From assembly GCA_902779645.1 (NCBI GenBank), contig CACZCH010000014.1:1-33343 (forward strand): a DNA stretch of 33,343 nucleotides. The letters run 5' to 3'. The notes below the pieces were generated by a model. It was not told the origin of the DNA. It made no database searches and was given only the letters and a program-made list of their open reading frames with translations. Made by a program: the position numbers and the translations under genes. Source of the stretch: an uncultured bacterium. GTDB lineage: Bacteria; Cyanobacteriota; Vampirovibrionia; Gastranaerophilales; Gastranaerophilaceae. This document shows positions 6,871-17,600 of this stretch, one piece after another (position 1 is the first letter of the stretch; the number at the start of each line of letters is the position of its first letter).

Positions 6871-6972
6871 TTGTGGTTTGTTTGTTGAATATATATGTTT
6901 TTTCGTAATCATATTTAAATGAATGTGTATAATTAATAATTGACTAAATAATAATAGTTTATAAAAAGCTAG

Positions 6973-6999
6973 ATTGCCACGGGCTACCGCCCTAGCAAT
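6973..6999. repeat. short palindromic repeat
   Basis: ATTGC (6973-6977) with GCAAT (6995-6999), and inside it GGGC (6981-6984) with GCCC (6989-6992) around TACC. It ends in CAATGAC, the style of dispersed intergenic hairpins found in many bacterial genomes. No gene overlaps it. Confidence 0.5.
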
Positions 7000-7013
7000 G
7001 ACACAAATTTGCA

Positions 7014-7031
7014 AACTTCAAGTTTGAAGTT
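7014..7031. repeat. 8-bp palindrome AACTTCAA/TTGAAGTT
   Basis: AACTTCAA (7014-7021), a two-base centre, then TTGAAGTT (7024-7031). A perfect dyad in the gene-free patch between the permease and SLH genes. It could be an operator or a fragment of the same repeat cluster. Confidence 0.4.
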
Positions 7032-7071
7032 CAAGCGTTGCCCAACAATAACTTTAAAAACAGAAATATAG

Positions 7072-7089
7072 GTTGGGTTTTAACCCAAC
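7072..7089. repeat. 8-bp palindrome GTTGGGTT/AACCCAAC
   Basis: GTTGGGTT (7072-7079), TT, AACCCAAC (7082-7089). A related half-site CCCAAC followed by AATAACTTTAA lies at about 7041-7056 and recurs as CCCAACAAAAACTTTAAT at about 7085-7102, so this patch holds an imperfect direct duplication as well. Confidence 0.45.
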
Positions 7090-7100
7090 AAAAACTTTAA

Positions 7101-7132
7101 TAAAAAAACAGGCTAAGGATAAATCCTTAGCC
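7101..7132 (-). terminator. intrinsic terminator of the SLH-domain gene
   Basis: On the minus strand GGCTAAGGAT and ATCCTTAGCC (7111-7120 with 7123-7132) form a 10-bp perfect stem with a tiny loop, followed by TGTTTTTTTA. It lies 30 bases after the stop codon at 7163. Confidence 0.9.
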
Positions 7133-7162
7133 CGTTTCATTTCTAAGTATTGAAGTTAACTA

Positions 7163-8587
7163 TTAGAATTGGATAGTTAATACTTCATCAGGATTCAATG
7201 CAGAATCGTTAGTTGTGTTAGGTACGATAATGTACTTAACTTCGTCAACTAATTCATAGCATACACCGAATACACCTGTTGTAGTTGTTTTAACGATATT
7301 TGTAGTACCTTTACCTACTGCAATTACACCGCTGCCGATGTCTTTAAGACCTTTTAGCGGATGTAAGCAGAATGTATCAGAAACTGCATCACCTACATTG
7401 TCTACAACTTCTTCTGTACCATTAGAGATTACGTTACCAACAGTAGAAACTGTTCTGCCAGAAACGCCTGCTGTTCTGCCGATGAATTCAACAGGAGCAG
7501 AAAGAAGTCTTGCAACGATGTTTGGATTTTTCTTAACATCAACTGATGCACTTGTTGCATGAGTTGGGAAGCCAGCTTTCAAATCACCGCTCTTGATTTC
7601 TTTGAATGATACTTCAATATAACCCGGGTTCTTAACGCCTGGTCTTACAACACCTGTTACAACACCCTTAACAGTTGAACCAGCAGGGAATGTAACGCCT
7701 TCAACAGTTGCAGACTCAGTTGTCTTAGCTGTGAATGTATCGCCTACGTTAGAAGTTCTAGCAGAAAGTCTTTCGCTCAATTTGATAGTAACTTGAGTCG
7801 GAACATAAGCTGTTGCACAACCTGATGCACCCTTAGATGTATCAATGTGGAATTTAGCTTTCATAGCTGCAATCATATAAGCAACTTGTTCTCTTGTTAA
7901 GTATTCTGCTGAAACAATTTTGTCTTGTTCAGGAAGTGCTTCTAAGATACCTGAAGCAATAACTTCGTTTGTACAACCGATTGCCCAGTTAGGAATATAT
8001 TTAACTGTTTGACCGTTATAAACAGGAGTTGCTGCTGCATCGTGGTTTACAACCATCAATTTAGCGAAAGTAGCAAATACTTCTGCCTTTGTAATAGCTT
8101 GGTCAGGCTTGAATGTGTTATCAGGGTAACCAATCATAACGTCAGCTGCTAAAGCTTTGTCGATTTCAGATTTTGCCCAGTAAGTATCAGCTAAGTCAGT
8201 ATATTTATTAGCTGCTTCTTGAGAAAATCCTAAACCTGTAACGATTTGCCAAGCAAGTTCAGAACGAAGGATAGCTGATTTAGCATCGAAAGATGCTGCT
8301 CTAGCTGAATCCATTGAGCTCTTCATATCAGAAATAGCTTGTTTAGCTGCTCTTCCGATAATAACGTTTTCTTTACCTGTAATTGTTTTTGCTGTTGCCG
8401 GTTTGAATACTTTTGCACCGGTAGTAACAGAGTCAGTATCACCTGTTAAAAGTGAATGACCTTGTGCACTGAATAATGTAGGATGTGCATAAGCTTGAAC
8501 ATCTCCGGTTGGAGCGCTTGCAAATGCAATACCTGAAGATAAGCATACAACACCAAGTGTTGCTAAAATTTCTTTAGATAGTCTCAT
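7163..8587 (-). CDS. secreted envelope protein with SLH-type domain
   Basis: A 474-residue exported protein. Residues 1-23 (MRLSKEILATLGVVCLSSGI then AFA) are a signal peptide. A clear SLH unit covers about 129-178 (YTDLADTYWAKSEIDKALA, then GYPDNTFKPDQAITKAEVF). Weaker flanking units sit at about 105-125 and 195-255. SLH domains anchor proteins to cell-wall polymers or link outer membrane to peptidoglycan, as in cyanobacterial porins. The part after residue 255 is a beta-rich domain (KLSERLSARTSNVGDTFTAK) followed by a Gly/Val-rich helical tail with a few cysteines. I chose ATG 8587 because AGGAG precedes it by five bases and the signal peptide starts there; an upstream frame extends to 8614. 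It is monocistronic with its own terminator. Confidence 0.85.
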   Translation of the reverse strand: MRLSKEILATLGVVCLSSGIAFASAPTGDVQAYAHPTLFSAQGHSLLTGDTDSVTTGAKVFKPATAKTITGKENVIIGRAAKQAISDMKSSMDSARAASFDAKSAILRSELAWQIVTGLGFSQEAANKYTDLADTYWAKSEIDKALAADVMIGYPDNTFKPDQAITKAEVFATFAKLMVVNHDAAATPVYNGQTVKYIPNWAIGCTNEVIASGILEALPEQDKIVSAEYLTREQVAYMIAAMKAKFHIDTSKGASGCATAYVPTQVTIKLSERLSARTSNVGDTFTAKTTESATVEGVTFPAGSTVKGVVTGVVRPGVKNPGYIEVSFKEIKSGDLKAGFPTHATSASVDVKKNPNIVARLLSAPVEFIGRTAGVSGRTVSTVGNVISNGTEEVVDNVGDAVSDTFCLHPLKGLKDIGSGVIAVGKGTTNIVKTTTTGVFGVCYELVDEVKYIIVPNTTNDSALNPDEVLTIQF

Positions 8588-8674
8588 ACTTCTCCTTTCG
8601 TATAATTTCCACATCTATTCTACTACAAATTTGAAAAATTGTAACCATGCTTAATAATATTTCCAACTTTAGTA

Positions 8675-9664
8675 TTATTTTTTAGGAAGCAGATACGCCT
8701 GAGGATAACAATAATCCTCTTTGAATCCAACTTTTCTGTATAGCTTTAAAGCTTTATAGTTATTTGTTTCGGTTGTAACATTTACTTCCGAAAAATATCT
8801 TTTGTCAAGTTTTGTCCAATCTAAAATAGTTTTTATAGAACGGTTTAATAAATGTTCAGAATATCCTTTTCCTCTGTGATTTTTATCTATTGCAACAAGA
8901 GGAATATTTCCTATTGTACCACCTGTTACATTAGAAAGCGCAAAACCGACTGGAGAATCATTATATAAAAGGACAGATGTAACCTCCGGTAAGAATTCTC
9001 CGTAAATATTTTCTACTATTTTGTTAATAATGTCCGTTGTACCTTCAATTGATTTGAATCTTGAATCAAACAGCGCATCCTGAGTATCTCTAAAAGATTC
9101 GTGAATAATTCTTATAAGGTCTTGTTTGTATGAATTATTGTAACCTACTACTTTATACCCTTCTTGAAGCTCGGAAAGCTTCATACTTTCTAAAATTCGC
9201 TCAGAAGAAGCATTATCAGTAAAAAATCTCAAGACTGCCAAACCTACAAATTTGAACCCGTATTTTGAGATATCTGCCGTAAATACTGATTGATGGCTAA
9301 GCATCGGATATGTAACAACTTTTGTTGTTCTCTCTGATTCCGTATATTCCAAGAATTTTTCAATCAATAACTTTATTTTTACAATCTCATCTTCCGTCCC
9401 AAGGCAGTGAATAATATTTAGTTCTATTGATTCTGAGATTGAAGTTGTATAAACGAGAAACGCAGTAGGAATTTCATTTTCCTTAAGAACAATACATTTA
9501 AGATAGCCTGCTTGAACAGCTTCTATAAACTCTTCGTACTCTAAAGGCGGAAGTTCAAACTTGTATTCTTCAATAGCTTTTGATTTAAAATCGTTATAAA
9601 CGCCCTTAAATATTTTGTAGCTGTCGCTTTCTAAAAATTCTGCTATGTAATTGTTTTCTGACAT
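8675..9664 (-). CDS. GNAT-family N-acetyltransferase
   Basis: A 329-residue protein, about twice the size of a single GNAT domain. The C-terminal domain has the acetyl-CoA loop RGKGYSEHLL (264-273), the preceding strand IPLVAIDKNH, and the typical ending NNYKALKLYRKVGFK. The N-terminal half (about 1-160) looks like a second, degenerate GNAT fold without a clear acetyl-CoA loop, an arrangement also seen in mycothiol-synthase-like proteins. The acceptor is unknown. It follows ribBA by 26 bases with AGAGG in front of its ATG, so it is probably the third gene of the ribE operon. A role in flavin metabolism is possible but unsupported by sequence. Confidence 0.85.
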   Translation of the reverse strand: MSENNYIAEFLESDSYKIFKGVYNDFKSKAIEEYKFELPPLEYEEFIEAVQAGYLKCIVLKENEIPTAFLVYTTSISESIELNIIHCLGTEDEIVKIKLLIEKFLEYTESERTTKVVTYPMLSHQSVFTADISKYGFKFVGLAVLRFFTDNASSERILESMKLSELQEGYKVVGYNNSYKQDLIRIIHESFRDTQDALFDSRFKSIEGTTDIINKIVENIYGEFLPEVTSVLLYNDSPVGFALSNVTGGTIGNIPLVAIDKNHRGKGYSEHLLNRSIKTILDWTKLDKRYFSEVNVTTETNNYKALKLYRKVGFKEDYCYPQAYLLPKK

Positions 9665-9690
9665 TTAATACCTCTTGTTTTTTAGTGACT

Positions 9691-10902
9691 TTAAAGTATA
9701 TGATGCATTTTCTCTCGTTTTGTTTTCATATACCGTGCATTGTATTCAGTAATCTCAGACTGGAGATTAATATTTTCATGCATTGTAAGTCCATACCCTT
9801 TAAGACCGATAATTTTTTTCGGATTATTTGTAATCAGATTAAAATTATTGAATCCTAAATCCAATATTATTTGTGCACCGACTCCATAATTTCTCAAATC
9901 AGGCGCAAAACCTAAAGATACATTCGCTTCAACAGTATCTTGACCTTGCTCTTGAAGCTTGTATGCTTTTAATTTGTTTATTAAACCAATTCCTCTGCCT
10001 TCATGGTCACGAATGTATATCACAGCTCCTTTGCCGTATTCTGAAATCATTTTGAGTGCTGAATGCAATTGCCAATTGCAATCACATTTTAGACTGTGGA
10101 ATACATCACCTGTTAGACATTCGCTGTGAACTCTGATTAAAGGTATTTTATCCGAACCGTCATCTTTCACCATAGCAACGTGTTCACAACCGGTAATTGT
10201 ATCGGTATAGCCGATTATATTAAAATCACCGAATTTTGTCGGAAGGAATACTTCAACTTCCCTTTTTACAAACCTTTCACTTTTGAGTCTGTACGCAATC
10301 AAATCAGAAACCGTAATTATTTTGAATCCATGTTTATGTGCAAATTCAAACAAATCATCACGGCGCATCATTGTGCCGTCATCTTTCATAATCTCGCACA
10401 TAACTCCCGCAGGTCTGTGACCGCAAAGCTTTGCTAAATCAACAACAGCTTCTGTATGTCCGCATCTTTTTAGAACTCCGCCCTTTCTTGCAACACATGG
10501 GAATAAGTGTCCGGGTCTCCGAAGGTCGGAAGGCTGAGCATCAGGAGCTATTGCAACCTCAATGGTTTTTGCTCTGTCAAAAGCTGAAACGCCTGTTGTG
10601 ACACCGTATTTAGGGCTTGCATCAATACTTAATGAAAAAGCTGTCTGCATTGATTCTGTGTTACGTTCAACCATCTGAGGCAATTCAAGTTTTTTGGCAA
10701 TCTCGTCTGAAATCGCCAAACATACAATTCCCCGACATTCTTTTGTTATAAAGTTTATAAGCTCTGGAGTTACAAATTCTGCCGAACAAATCAAGTCGCC
10801 TTCGTTTTCTCTGTCTTCATCGTCAGCAACAATAAGAGGTTTTCCTTGTTTAAAATCCTCTAAAGCTTCTTCTATTGTATTGAATTGATTTGTGTTTAAC
10901 AT
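9691..10902 (-). CDS. ribBA: RibBA: DHBP synthase / GTP cyclohydrolase II
   Basis: A bifunctional 403-residue enzyme that starts both branches of riboflavin synthesis. The N-terminal half (1-205) is 3,4-dihydroxy-2-butanone-4-phosphate synthase. Its metal and substrate residues are VADDEDRENEGD (25-36) and GHTEA (148-152). The C-terminal half (207-395) is GTP cyclohydrolase II: zinc cysteines C262, C273 and C275 in SECLTGDVFHSLKCDC, then DHEGRGIGLINKLKAY, TVEAN and NNPKKI. All key residues are present, so both activities are predicted. It lies six bases after ribE, with AAGG close before its ATG. ribD and ribH are not in the window. Confidence 0.96.
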   Translation of the reverse strand: MLNTNQFNTIEEALEDFKQGKPLIVADDEDRENEGDLICSAEFVTPELINFITKECRGIVCLAISDEIAKKLELPQMVERNTESMQTAFSLSIDASPKYGVTTGVSAFDRAKTIEVAIAPDAQPSDLRRPGHLFPCVARKGGVLKRCGHTEAVVDLAKLCGHRPAGVMCEIMKDDGTMMRRDDLFEFAHKHGFKIITVSDLIAYRLKSERFVKREVEVFLPTKFGDFNIIGYTDTITGCEHVAMVKDDGSDKIPLIRVHSECLTGDVFHSLKCDCNWQLHSALKMISEYGKGAVIYIRDHEGRGIGLINKLKAYKLQEQGQDTVEANVSLGFAPDLRNYGVGAQIILDLGFNNFNLITNNPKKIIGLKGYGLTMHENINLQSEITEYNARYMKTKREKMHHIL

Positions 10903-10908
10903 AATACC

Positions 10909-11535
10909 TTAAAATCCGTTTTCCAGCAGAAAATCCATGCTTATACCTGACTTATTATCACTCGTTGATAAAAATTTTTCAATATATTTGGCTGTAATAT
11001 CCGTTTCAATGTTTACAAAATCACCGATTTGTAAAGTTTTCAAATTAGTATTTTCATACGTATGCGGAATTACAGCAATTGTAATCATATTTGAAGCAGC
11101 ATCTGCAACAGTTAAACTGATTCCGTTTATTGCAATTGAACCCTTTTTTACAACATATTTGGATATCTCAGAAGGAACTTCTATGGTCAAACTGTAAAAC
11201 TCACCTTCTTTTTTTATATATTTGCCCTTGCCCAATCCATCTACGTGACCTAAAACCATATGCCCGCCAAAACGTCCGTTTGCAGGCATTGCGCGTTCCA
11301 AGTTTACTAAAGAACCTGATTTTAAATATTTTAGAGCTGTAACTCTTTTGGTTTCGGGCGAAATATCTGCTTCAAATCCTTTTGAGCTCAGGTTTGTAAC
11401 AGTTAAACAAACTCCGTTTACAGCGATACTGTCTCCGAGTTTTGCGTCATCTAATACGGTTTTTGCCTCTATGTTAATTTTATTTTCTGTGATAGTTTGA
11501 ACTTTACCAAGTTCTTCTACGATACCTGTGAACAT
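10909..11535 (-). CDS. ribE: riboflavin synthase, alpha chain
   Basis: A 208-residue enzyme that dismutates two 6,7-dimethyl-8-ribityllumazine molecules to riboflavin. It shows the two tandem lumazine-binding halves. The first starts MFTGIVEELGKV and contains SIAVNGVCLTV. The second contains GHVDGLG, GSIAINGISLTV and IPHTYENT. Length is normal. It heads the ribE-ribBA-GNAT operon. The 149 bases upstream, shared with the divergent giant gene, contain no FMN riboswitch. Instead TACAAT lies six bases before the ATG, with no Shine-Dalgarno, so the mRNA is probably leaderless. Confidence 0.95.
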   Translation of the reverse strand: MFTGIVEELGKVQTITENKINIEAKTVLDDAKLGDSIAVNGVCLTVTNLSSKGFEADISPETKRVTALKYLKSGSLVNLERAMPANGRFGGHMVLGHVDGLGKGKYIKKEGEFYSLTIEVPSEISKYVVKKGSIAINGISLTVADAASNMITIAVIPHTYENTNLKTLQIGDFVNIETDITAKYIEKFLSTSDNKSGISMDFLLENGF

Positions 11536-11541
11536 AAATCA

Positions 11542-11571
11542 ATTGTATCATGCGTTTGAATACATTGTAAA
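11542..11571 (-). promoter_or_regulatory. ribE operon promoter, predicted leaderless
   Basis: TTTACA (11566-11571), 18 bases, then TACAAT (11542-11547) with an extended -10 TGA. Six bases separate it from the ribE ATG at 11535. Confidence 0.55.
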
Positions 11572-11684
11572 CATTTGTAAAGATTTGCAAATTTTTCTGT
11601 TTATATCCTAAAGTTTTTGAAAAAATTGCCGATATACATGGAGATAATAGGCAATAAGTAAGATATAGGATTGTTTTTCAGAAA

Positions 11685-14600
11685 ATGGGATTTAACGAAT
11701 TCTGGTTGCAATTTAATAACGGTAAGAAGGAACAACTAAACGACACTAAACACGGTGTTCGTAAAGAGCAAGTTGATAAAAAGTTCCATAATCTTTTTGA
11801 TGCCTATGATACCAACAATGACGAAGTATTAGAGGAGAATGAAGCAAAAATAATTTATGCTCAGTTAAAAGAGTTTGCAGGTGATAATGTTTTTGATTCG
11901 GAAGAGAATTTGAAAACAATGAGCCTTTTTGCAGAACAAGCAAACATAGAGAATGTGGATTATCAGGGTTTTATTAAGTCCATCTCAGATGCAGCCGCAA
12001 ACATTATCTCTTTTAAAGAAAATGTGACTGATGACGGTGGTAAGGAGATAACAACTGAATACAAAGACGGAACTAAACAAACTATTGCATATTATCAAAA
12101 CGGAGATTTTAAGTGGAAGAAAACAGAAAAGAAGTACAAAAAAACAGTATACGAGATTGTACTTAACGGTGAACGCAGAGAAGTAACAGAAGAACAGTTT
12201 AAACAAGCTCAAAAGAAAGTCGAAGAAACAAAAAAACAGTCTGATAAAATAACTGTACAAAAAGGAAAAGAAAAACAAAAAAGCCTATCTGTATCTGCTC
12301 CGGCTCCTGATATTCAAGGATATTCAACGACAAAAAAATGGGAAGAAAAAACTCAGGAATTTTCTCCTCGATTCATTGCTGAAAATTTAGGTGTAGATAT
12401 TAATACGGAAGAAGGCAAAAAGATATTAGAAAGATTGTCCTATTTACCTAAAGAGGCACTGGAAGGAATAAAAGATGGTGCAGAATTAAAAGATATTTTA
12501 GTTCAAAATGATTTATCTGCTGATTTTAATAATATATCAAATATTTTAGAGATATTATACGGTGTAACCATTAGAAATGATGTTGAGCTGGAAGAATCTG
12601 AAGAACAAAGAAAACAATTGCTCAGTCAAATTCAAACAGTCGGTATAATGTCAGAACTATATGCTAGAGTAGCAGAGTATTATGATACTTATACTGATAA
12701 TCAAGGTGTATTTGGTTTAGGCTCTGAAGGTATTGGTTGGATTTTAAATAAGATAGGTATTCAGGGCGAAAACCATTACCAATGGGCTGATTCATGCAGA
12801 GAATTTATTCAAAAAATAAACGAATTTAAAGTTCTAAATTCTGCAAAATTTAATGAAGAATTTAAAGAATTAACCGGAAAAGAAAAATTTAATGTTGAAG
12901 CTTTGCAGAAAATGGTAGAGTTAGCAAAAGACGGTAAAGCACAAGACGAATACGGTGATTATACTGATGAGTATAAACAAGCCGTAAAAGAATTTTCTAA
13001 TTTTGATGTAACAAATATTAATGCAAGAGCTTGGTATCATCCTGACAACATAATAAGTGGCTTTGGTGAGGCACTTGCTATGATTGCAACACTTGGTTGG
13101 GGTGCTGAAACAAAAGCCGGACAAATGCTTGCAACAAGCACTATGGCAACATTCAGTAAAGCAGGAGTTGCGGTTGCATCAAAGCAAGTCAACAACAGGT
13201 TATTGCAAGGTGCATTAAGAATCAGTGGAAAAGGTATTAAACTAATCGGACCGGCTCTTAATGAAGGTACAAAAATGTATGCTTATACTGCTGTAATGGG
13301 TACGGCTACTAATATCGCAAATAGAGCAATTAAATTTGATAGTGAAGAAAATACTTTAGATAAATTTTTACAAACAGAGGCTATGGTATTAGATAATGCA
13401 ACAGGCTCGTTTGGGTTTGGTGCGTTTGCCGGTGTCTTTGGTTCAACAGTTACACAAAAGGTTATGCAGAGAGCTTCAAGAGTTTCAACTAAAGTCGGAA
13501 CTGCATTGAGTGATAAATTTGCAAAAGGTGCTGTTGATGCAAATGAAGTATTTACAACAATCTTAGAAAAATCAGCACCTACAAAAATCGCAGAAGTTGC
13601 TGCACTTGCTACTGATGTTTTAGGGTTTACTGCATTTGAATCCGTACTTGCAATAGTAAAAAATCTTGATAATTTCCCTGACGGTTATTCGGTAGAAGAT
13701 TTGACGAATATTATTTGGGAAGAATTAAAAAATCAGGGTTACAATTTATTTCAAATAAAGATAGTCGCATGGTTATTAAGCAGCAGAAGTGCGAGAATGC
13801 AGGCAACACGATATATGAAAGATGCTATGCCTCAATTAAAGGGTGCAACTGTCGAATGGGTAAATGAAGGTAAAGACGGTTACAAGATTAATCTGCCCGA
13901 CGGCAGAAAAATAAAATGCAAAAATACTACCGAATACATTTCAGCATTACATCTGATGGTAAGAGGCGAAACTGCATTTAGTGAAAAGTTTGATGTGAAA
14001 AACAGAAAAACCTCTGACGGTAAAACACTTGAAGGTGGTGTAAAAGATACTGAATTAACAGAAGTTGCTCCATTTGCCAATAGACTAAATGAAAGTGTAA
14101 CAGCCAAAGATTTAATATATTCTGGGAAAGAAAAAACGGTTCCTTTTGCTGATGGTTCAAGAGTAAAAGAATTATCTGATACGGAGTTTAAAGAATTAAA
14201 AGTTAGAGTTGAACAAAAAATCAATAAACTTCCAAAAAATACAAAAGAGTTTTTAATGAGTTATGTTAAAACTATTACAAAAGAAAATATTCAAATTGTT
14301 GAAAGATTTGTTTCAACAAAAGATGTATACGACAAAGTCGGATTATTTTTTGATGCTTTGAATGACTTAAAAAATATTAATCAAGCAAAAATGTTTGAAT
14401 TTGTTATGGATAATTATGCAGAATTTAGTACATTATCTACATCAAGAATAATTGAAACAACTAAAACACCGGAACAGCTGCAATTAAGAATTGAATTGAT
14501 GAAAATGGCACTTACAAATCAACAATTTAGAAATAGCAGCCATTTAAAAAATATCGTTTTAAATGCTAAAAGCATAGAAGACGCTATAAATACCTTTGAG

Positions 14601-17600
14601 TATACAGAAAAATATGGTGTTACAGAGAAGGCAAGAGCTGACTTATCAAAACAGTTTGGCGAAGAAAAAGCTGACAAAATGATTAATGATTTTACAAAAG
14701 CCAAAGAAGAATTCGGCTTAAATGTCGATAACTTGATTTGCTTTGGTGAGCATATTAAAAATACAGGTGATTTAAGTGAAGAACAAGCAAAAAATTTCAG
14801 TTATGAAGGTGATTATATAACAGCAAAATCCACATATCCTAAAGAGAACTTAACATTCTATTTTGATAAAAATTCAGGAGAATTAGTTGCTTTCAAAGAT
14901 GATAAAAATAATATTGTATACAATTTAAATGCAGGCAAGATAATTAAAACATTTCCAACCGAAATTTGGTATGACAAAAAAAGTTTAGGCAATAATAATA
15001 AATTATTAGGAGCTATTACAGAAACTACTGATTTAAGAGGTAATTGGCTTGGCTCGGTTGAATTTGTAAAAAGTAAAATTGACGGTGAATTTGAGATTTA
15101 TGAATATGATACAAACGGCAAAAGATACAAATCAGGACTTGTAGAATTTGATAAACAAGGCGGAAAACATATTGAAAAAAGAACAACTTCTTTAGACGGA
15201 ACTGTAACCGAACAAGTTTATGCAGATGATAAACTTGGTAACAGATATATGTACTATAAAACTACTGATTCATCAGGTAAAGTTTTATATGAAAGTACTA
15301 AAATTTTTAAAGTAATTGATAAAAATCATTTTGTTTCAACTGATGACGGTATTTCTTATGACATTCAATATACAAATGAAAATGTTACTATAACTAAACT
15401 TGATAAAAACGGAAAGAAAACACAAGAAAAAGTTGTATATAAAATAAAAGATTATACACAAGCAGATTATAGTAAAATAGAAAACTTTGAAGATAAAGTT
15501 TACAGTGATTCTGAAAAAAGAGCACAATTAGAAAATGGTGAAAAAACACTTGGTGAGTTGATGGTAGAAGCAGGTATTTATGAACCTCATACGATAGATA
15601 GAAAACTGCTGCCAGCATTAAAACAACTTTCAGGTGAAGAATGGTTCCAATATGAAATATCAGGAACAGAAGCTATTACATTAGCAAATGTTAAAGATAA
15701 TGGACATAGTACTCATGGAACAATAGGAATAGGAAAAGATAGGAGAAAAGATGCTTCATTATTAGAACATGAGTCCGGTCATGAAAAGGATAATCTGAGT
15801 AAATGGTCAGAAGATGAAGAATTCGTAAGAATTTATAACGAAGAAAAAGCATTATGCCAAAAATATATGCCGGAAATAGAACTTGAACAGCTTGATTATT
15901 TCATGGTAAAACATTTATCTGAACCAATGGGAGAAACCGGTGCAGAAGCAAATCAAATTACAAATATTCCAAATAGCCGCAAATCTATTGGTTCTCGTTC
16001 GATGTTTGCACAAAAAGTTTTACCAAGAACTATTGCATACGTTGCAAACAAAAACAGAGGAAGAATTCATTCTAATACTTCTGAGGTCAAGCCTGTACAA
16101 AAAACCGAGTTTAAATCTTGGGAAGATATTGAACAAAATAAAAATAATTTAGGCAAAGATTTTTCTGCTGTTCAAATGAAGATAATAAATGAATACCTTT
16201 TGAATGATTTTGAAGAAATTATCCCCGAACACATGACTATTATAGAAAAAATGTTGAACACAAAATCATTAACTCCTGATGAAATTATTAAACTTATTAA
16301 ATCAGAAAAAATCCCGCAAGACGAGCTTTTTAAAATTGATGAATATGCAAAAGTTGCAGAAGAACAAGGGTTTAATATAGTTCAAATGATGGAATCCTCC
16401 GAACAAGAGTTTAACACATATATCGAACAAGAATCGCAAAGAATAGCCGAAGGCAAAATAAAAGTAAATGAACCTGAAACAAAAATAACTGTTACAGACA
16501 ATAAGTCATCACTGTTGGAACAAATAAAAAATAAATTCAAATATTACAATTTAAAAGAGGCAAAAGAAGAATTAAAATCACTTACAAAAGAAGAAGTACA
16601 AAAGCTGTCCGAGCTATTGGCTTCCGATAAATACTTAAAAGACAGATTGGGAAGATATTACGATTTAAAGGATTATGTACGTATTGCTAAAAACTCCGGC
16701 GATGCGGATCTTGAACTTGCAAAAGAATGCCTGAAAAACGGATTTCATTTAAACTTTTATCATGGTTTAGCAGATGTCATAGACAACAATTCTGCAAGAA
16801 GAGAAGTTGCTTTTGAACTGCTAAAACTACATTCTCAATTCAAGCAGGTAAAACAACATAGTGCATATCAATATCAAAGCAATATTGTTGCCGAAGAGGC
16901 TTATTGGAATTATATCTTAAAAGATATAAAAACCGAAGGGCAAAAAGACGCATACCTTCTGTATTTAAAATCCGTGCGCTTGGAAGAAATCTCTGACCAC
17001 AGCGCCATTCAGCCAAATATGCGCTATATAAATAATGTAGACGAAATGCAGGCTTGGCTTGAAATCAAAGATTATAAGCGTTCTTATCACAGAGAAGAAT
17101 TAAGACAAACATACATTAAGCTTTCTCCCGAGGACAGAAAACTGTTTACAAAAGAACAGTTTGATTATGAAAATCAGTGGGATAGCGGTTTTGGCAGACT
17201 TATCGACGTTATGAAACTCTTACTTGATCCTAATATTAAAAGCGGATACAAAGAAGAAATCAGAGAGTTTTTGAAAAAGAATCCTGATGATATGATGACT
17301 TTCAAGATTATGAGAGCAATAGACTGCACCGGTGAAAAACCCGTATTCAATATTGAACATTTCAGAAGGATTGCAAGATTCGCTAACGCAGGAGTTGAAT
17401 ACGACCAATATAGATTTGAAAACCTTACAGAAGGATACAAAAATGAGGACGGAACGTTTCATTATGCTTATGATAACGCGTATCTTGACAGATGGTATGA
17501 AGCACTTACTAACGGAGCAGAAGAAAAAACTCTAGGCAGAAGATTCACAATGGAAGAAGCTCAGGATGTATCCTATATTAGAGAAGATTGGAAAAAAGAT

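Noticed and set aside
11536-11684. Possible FMN riboswitch before ribE
   Set aside because: The spacer is AT-rich, lacks the conserved RFN core motifs, and the promoter sits directly at the ribE start codon.
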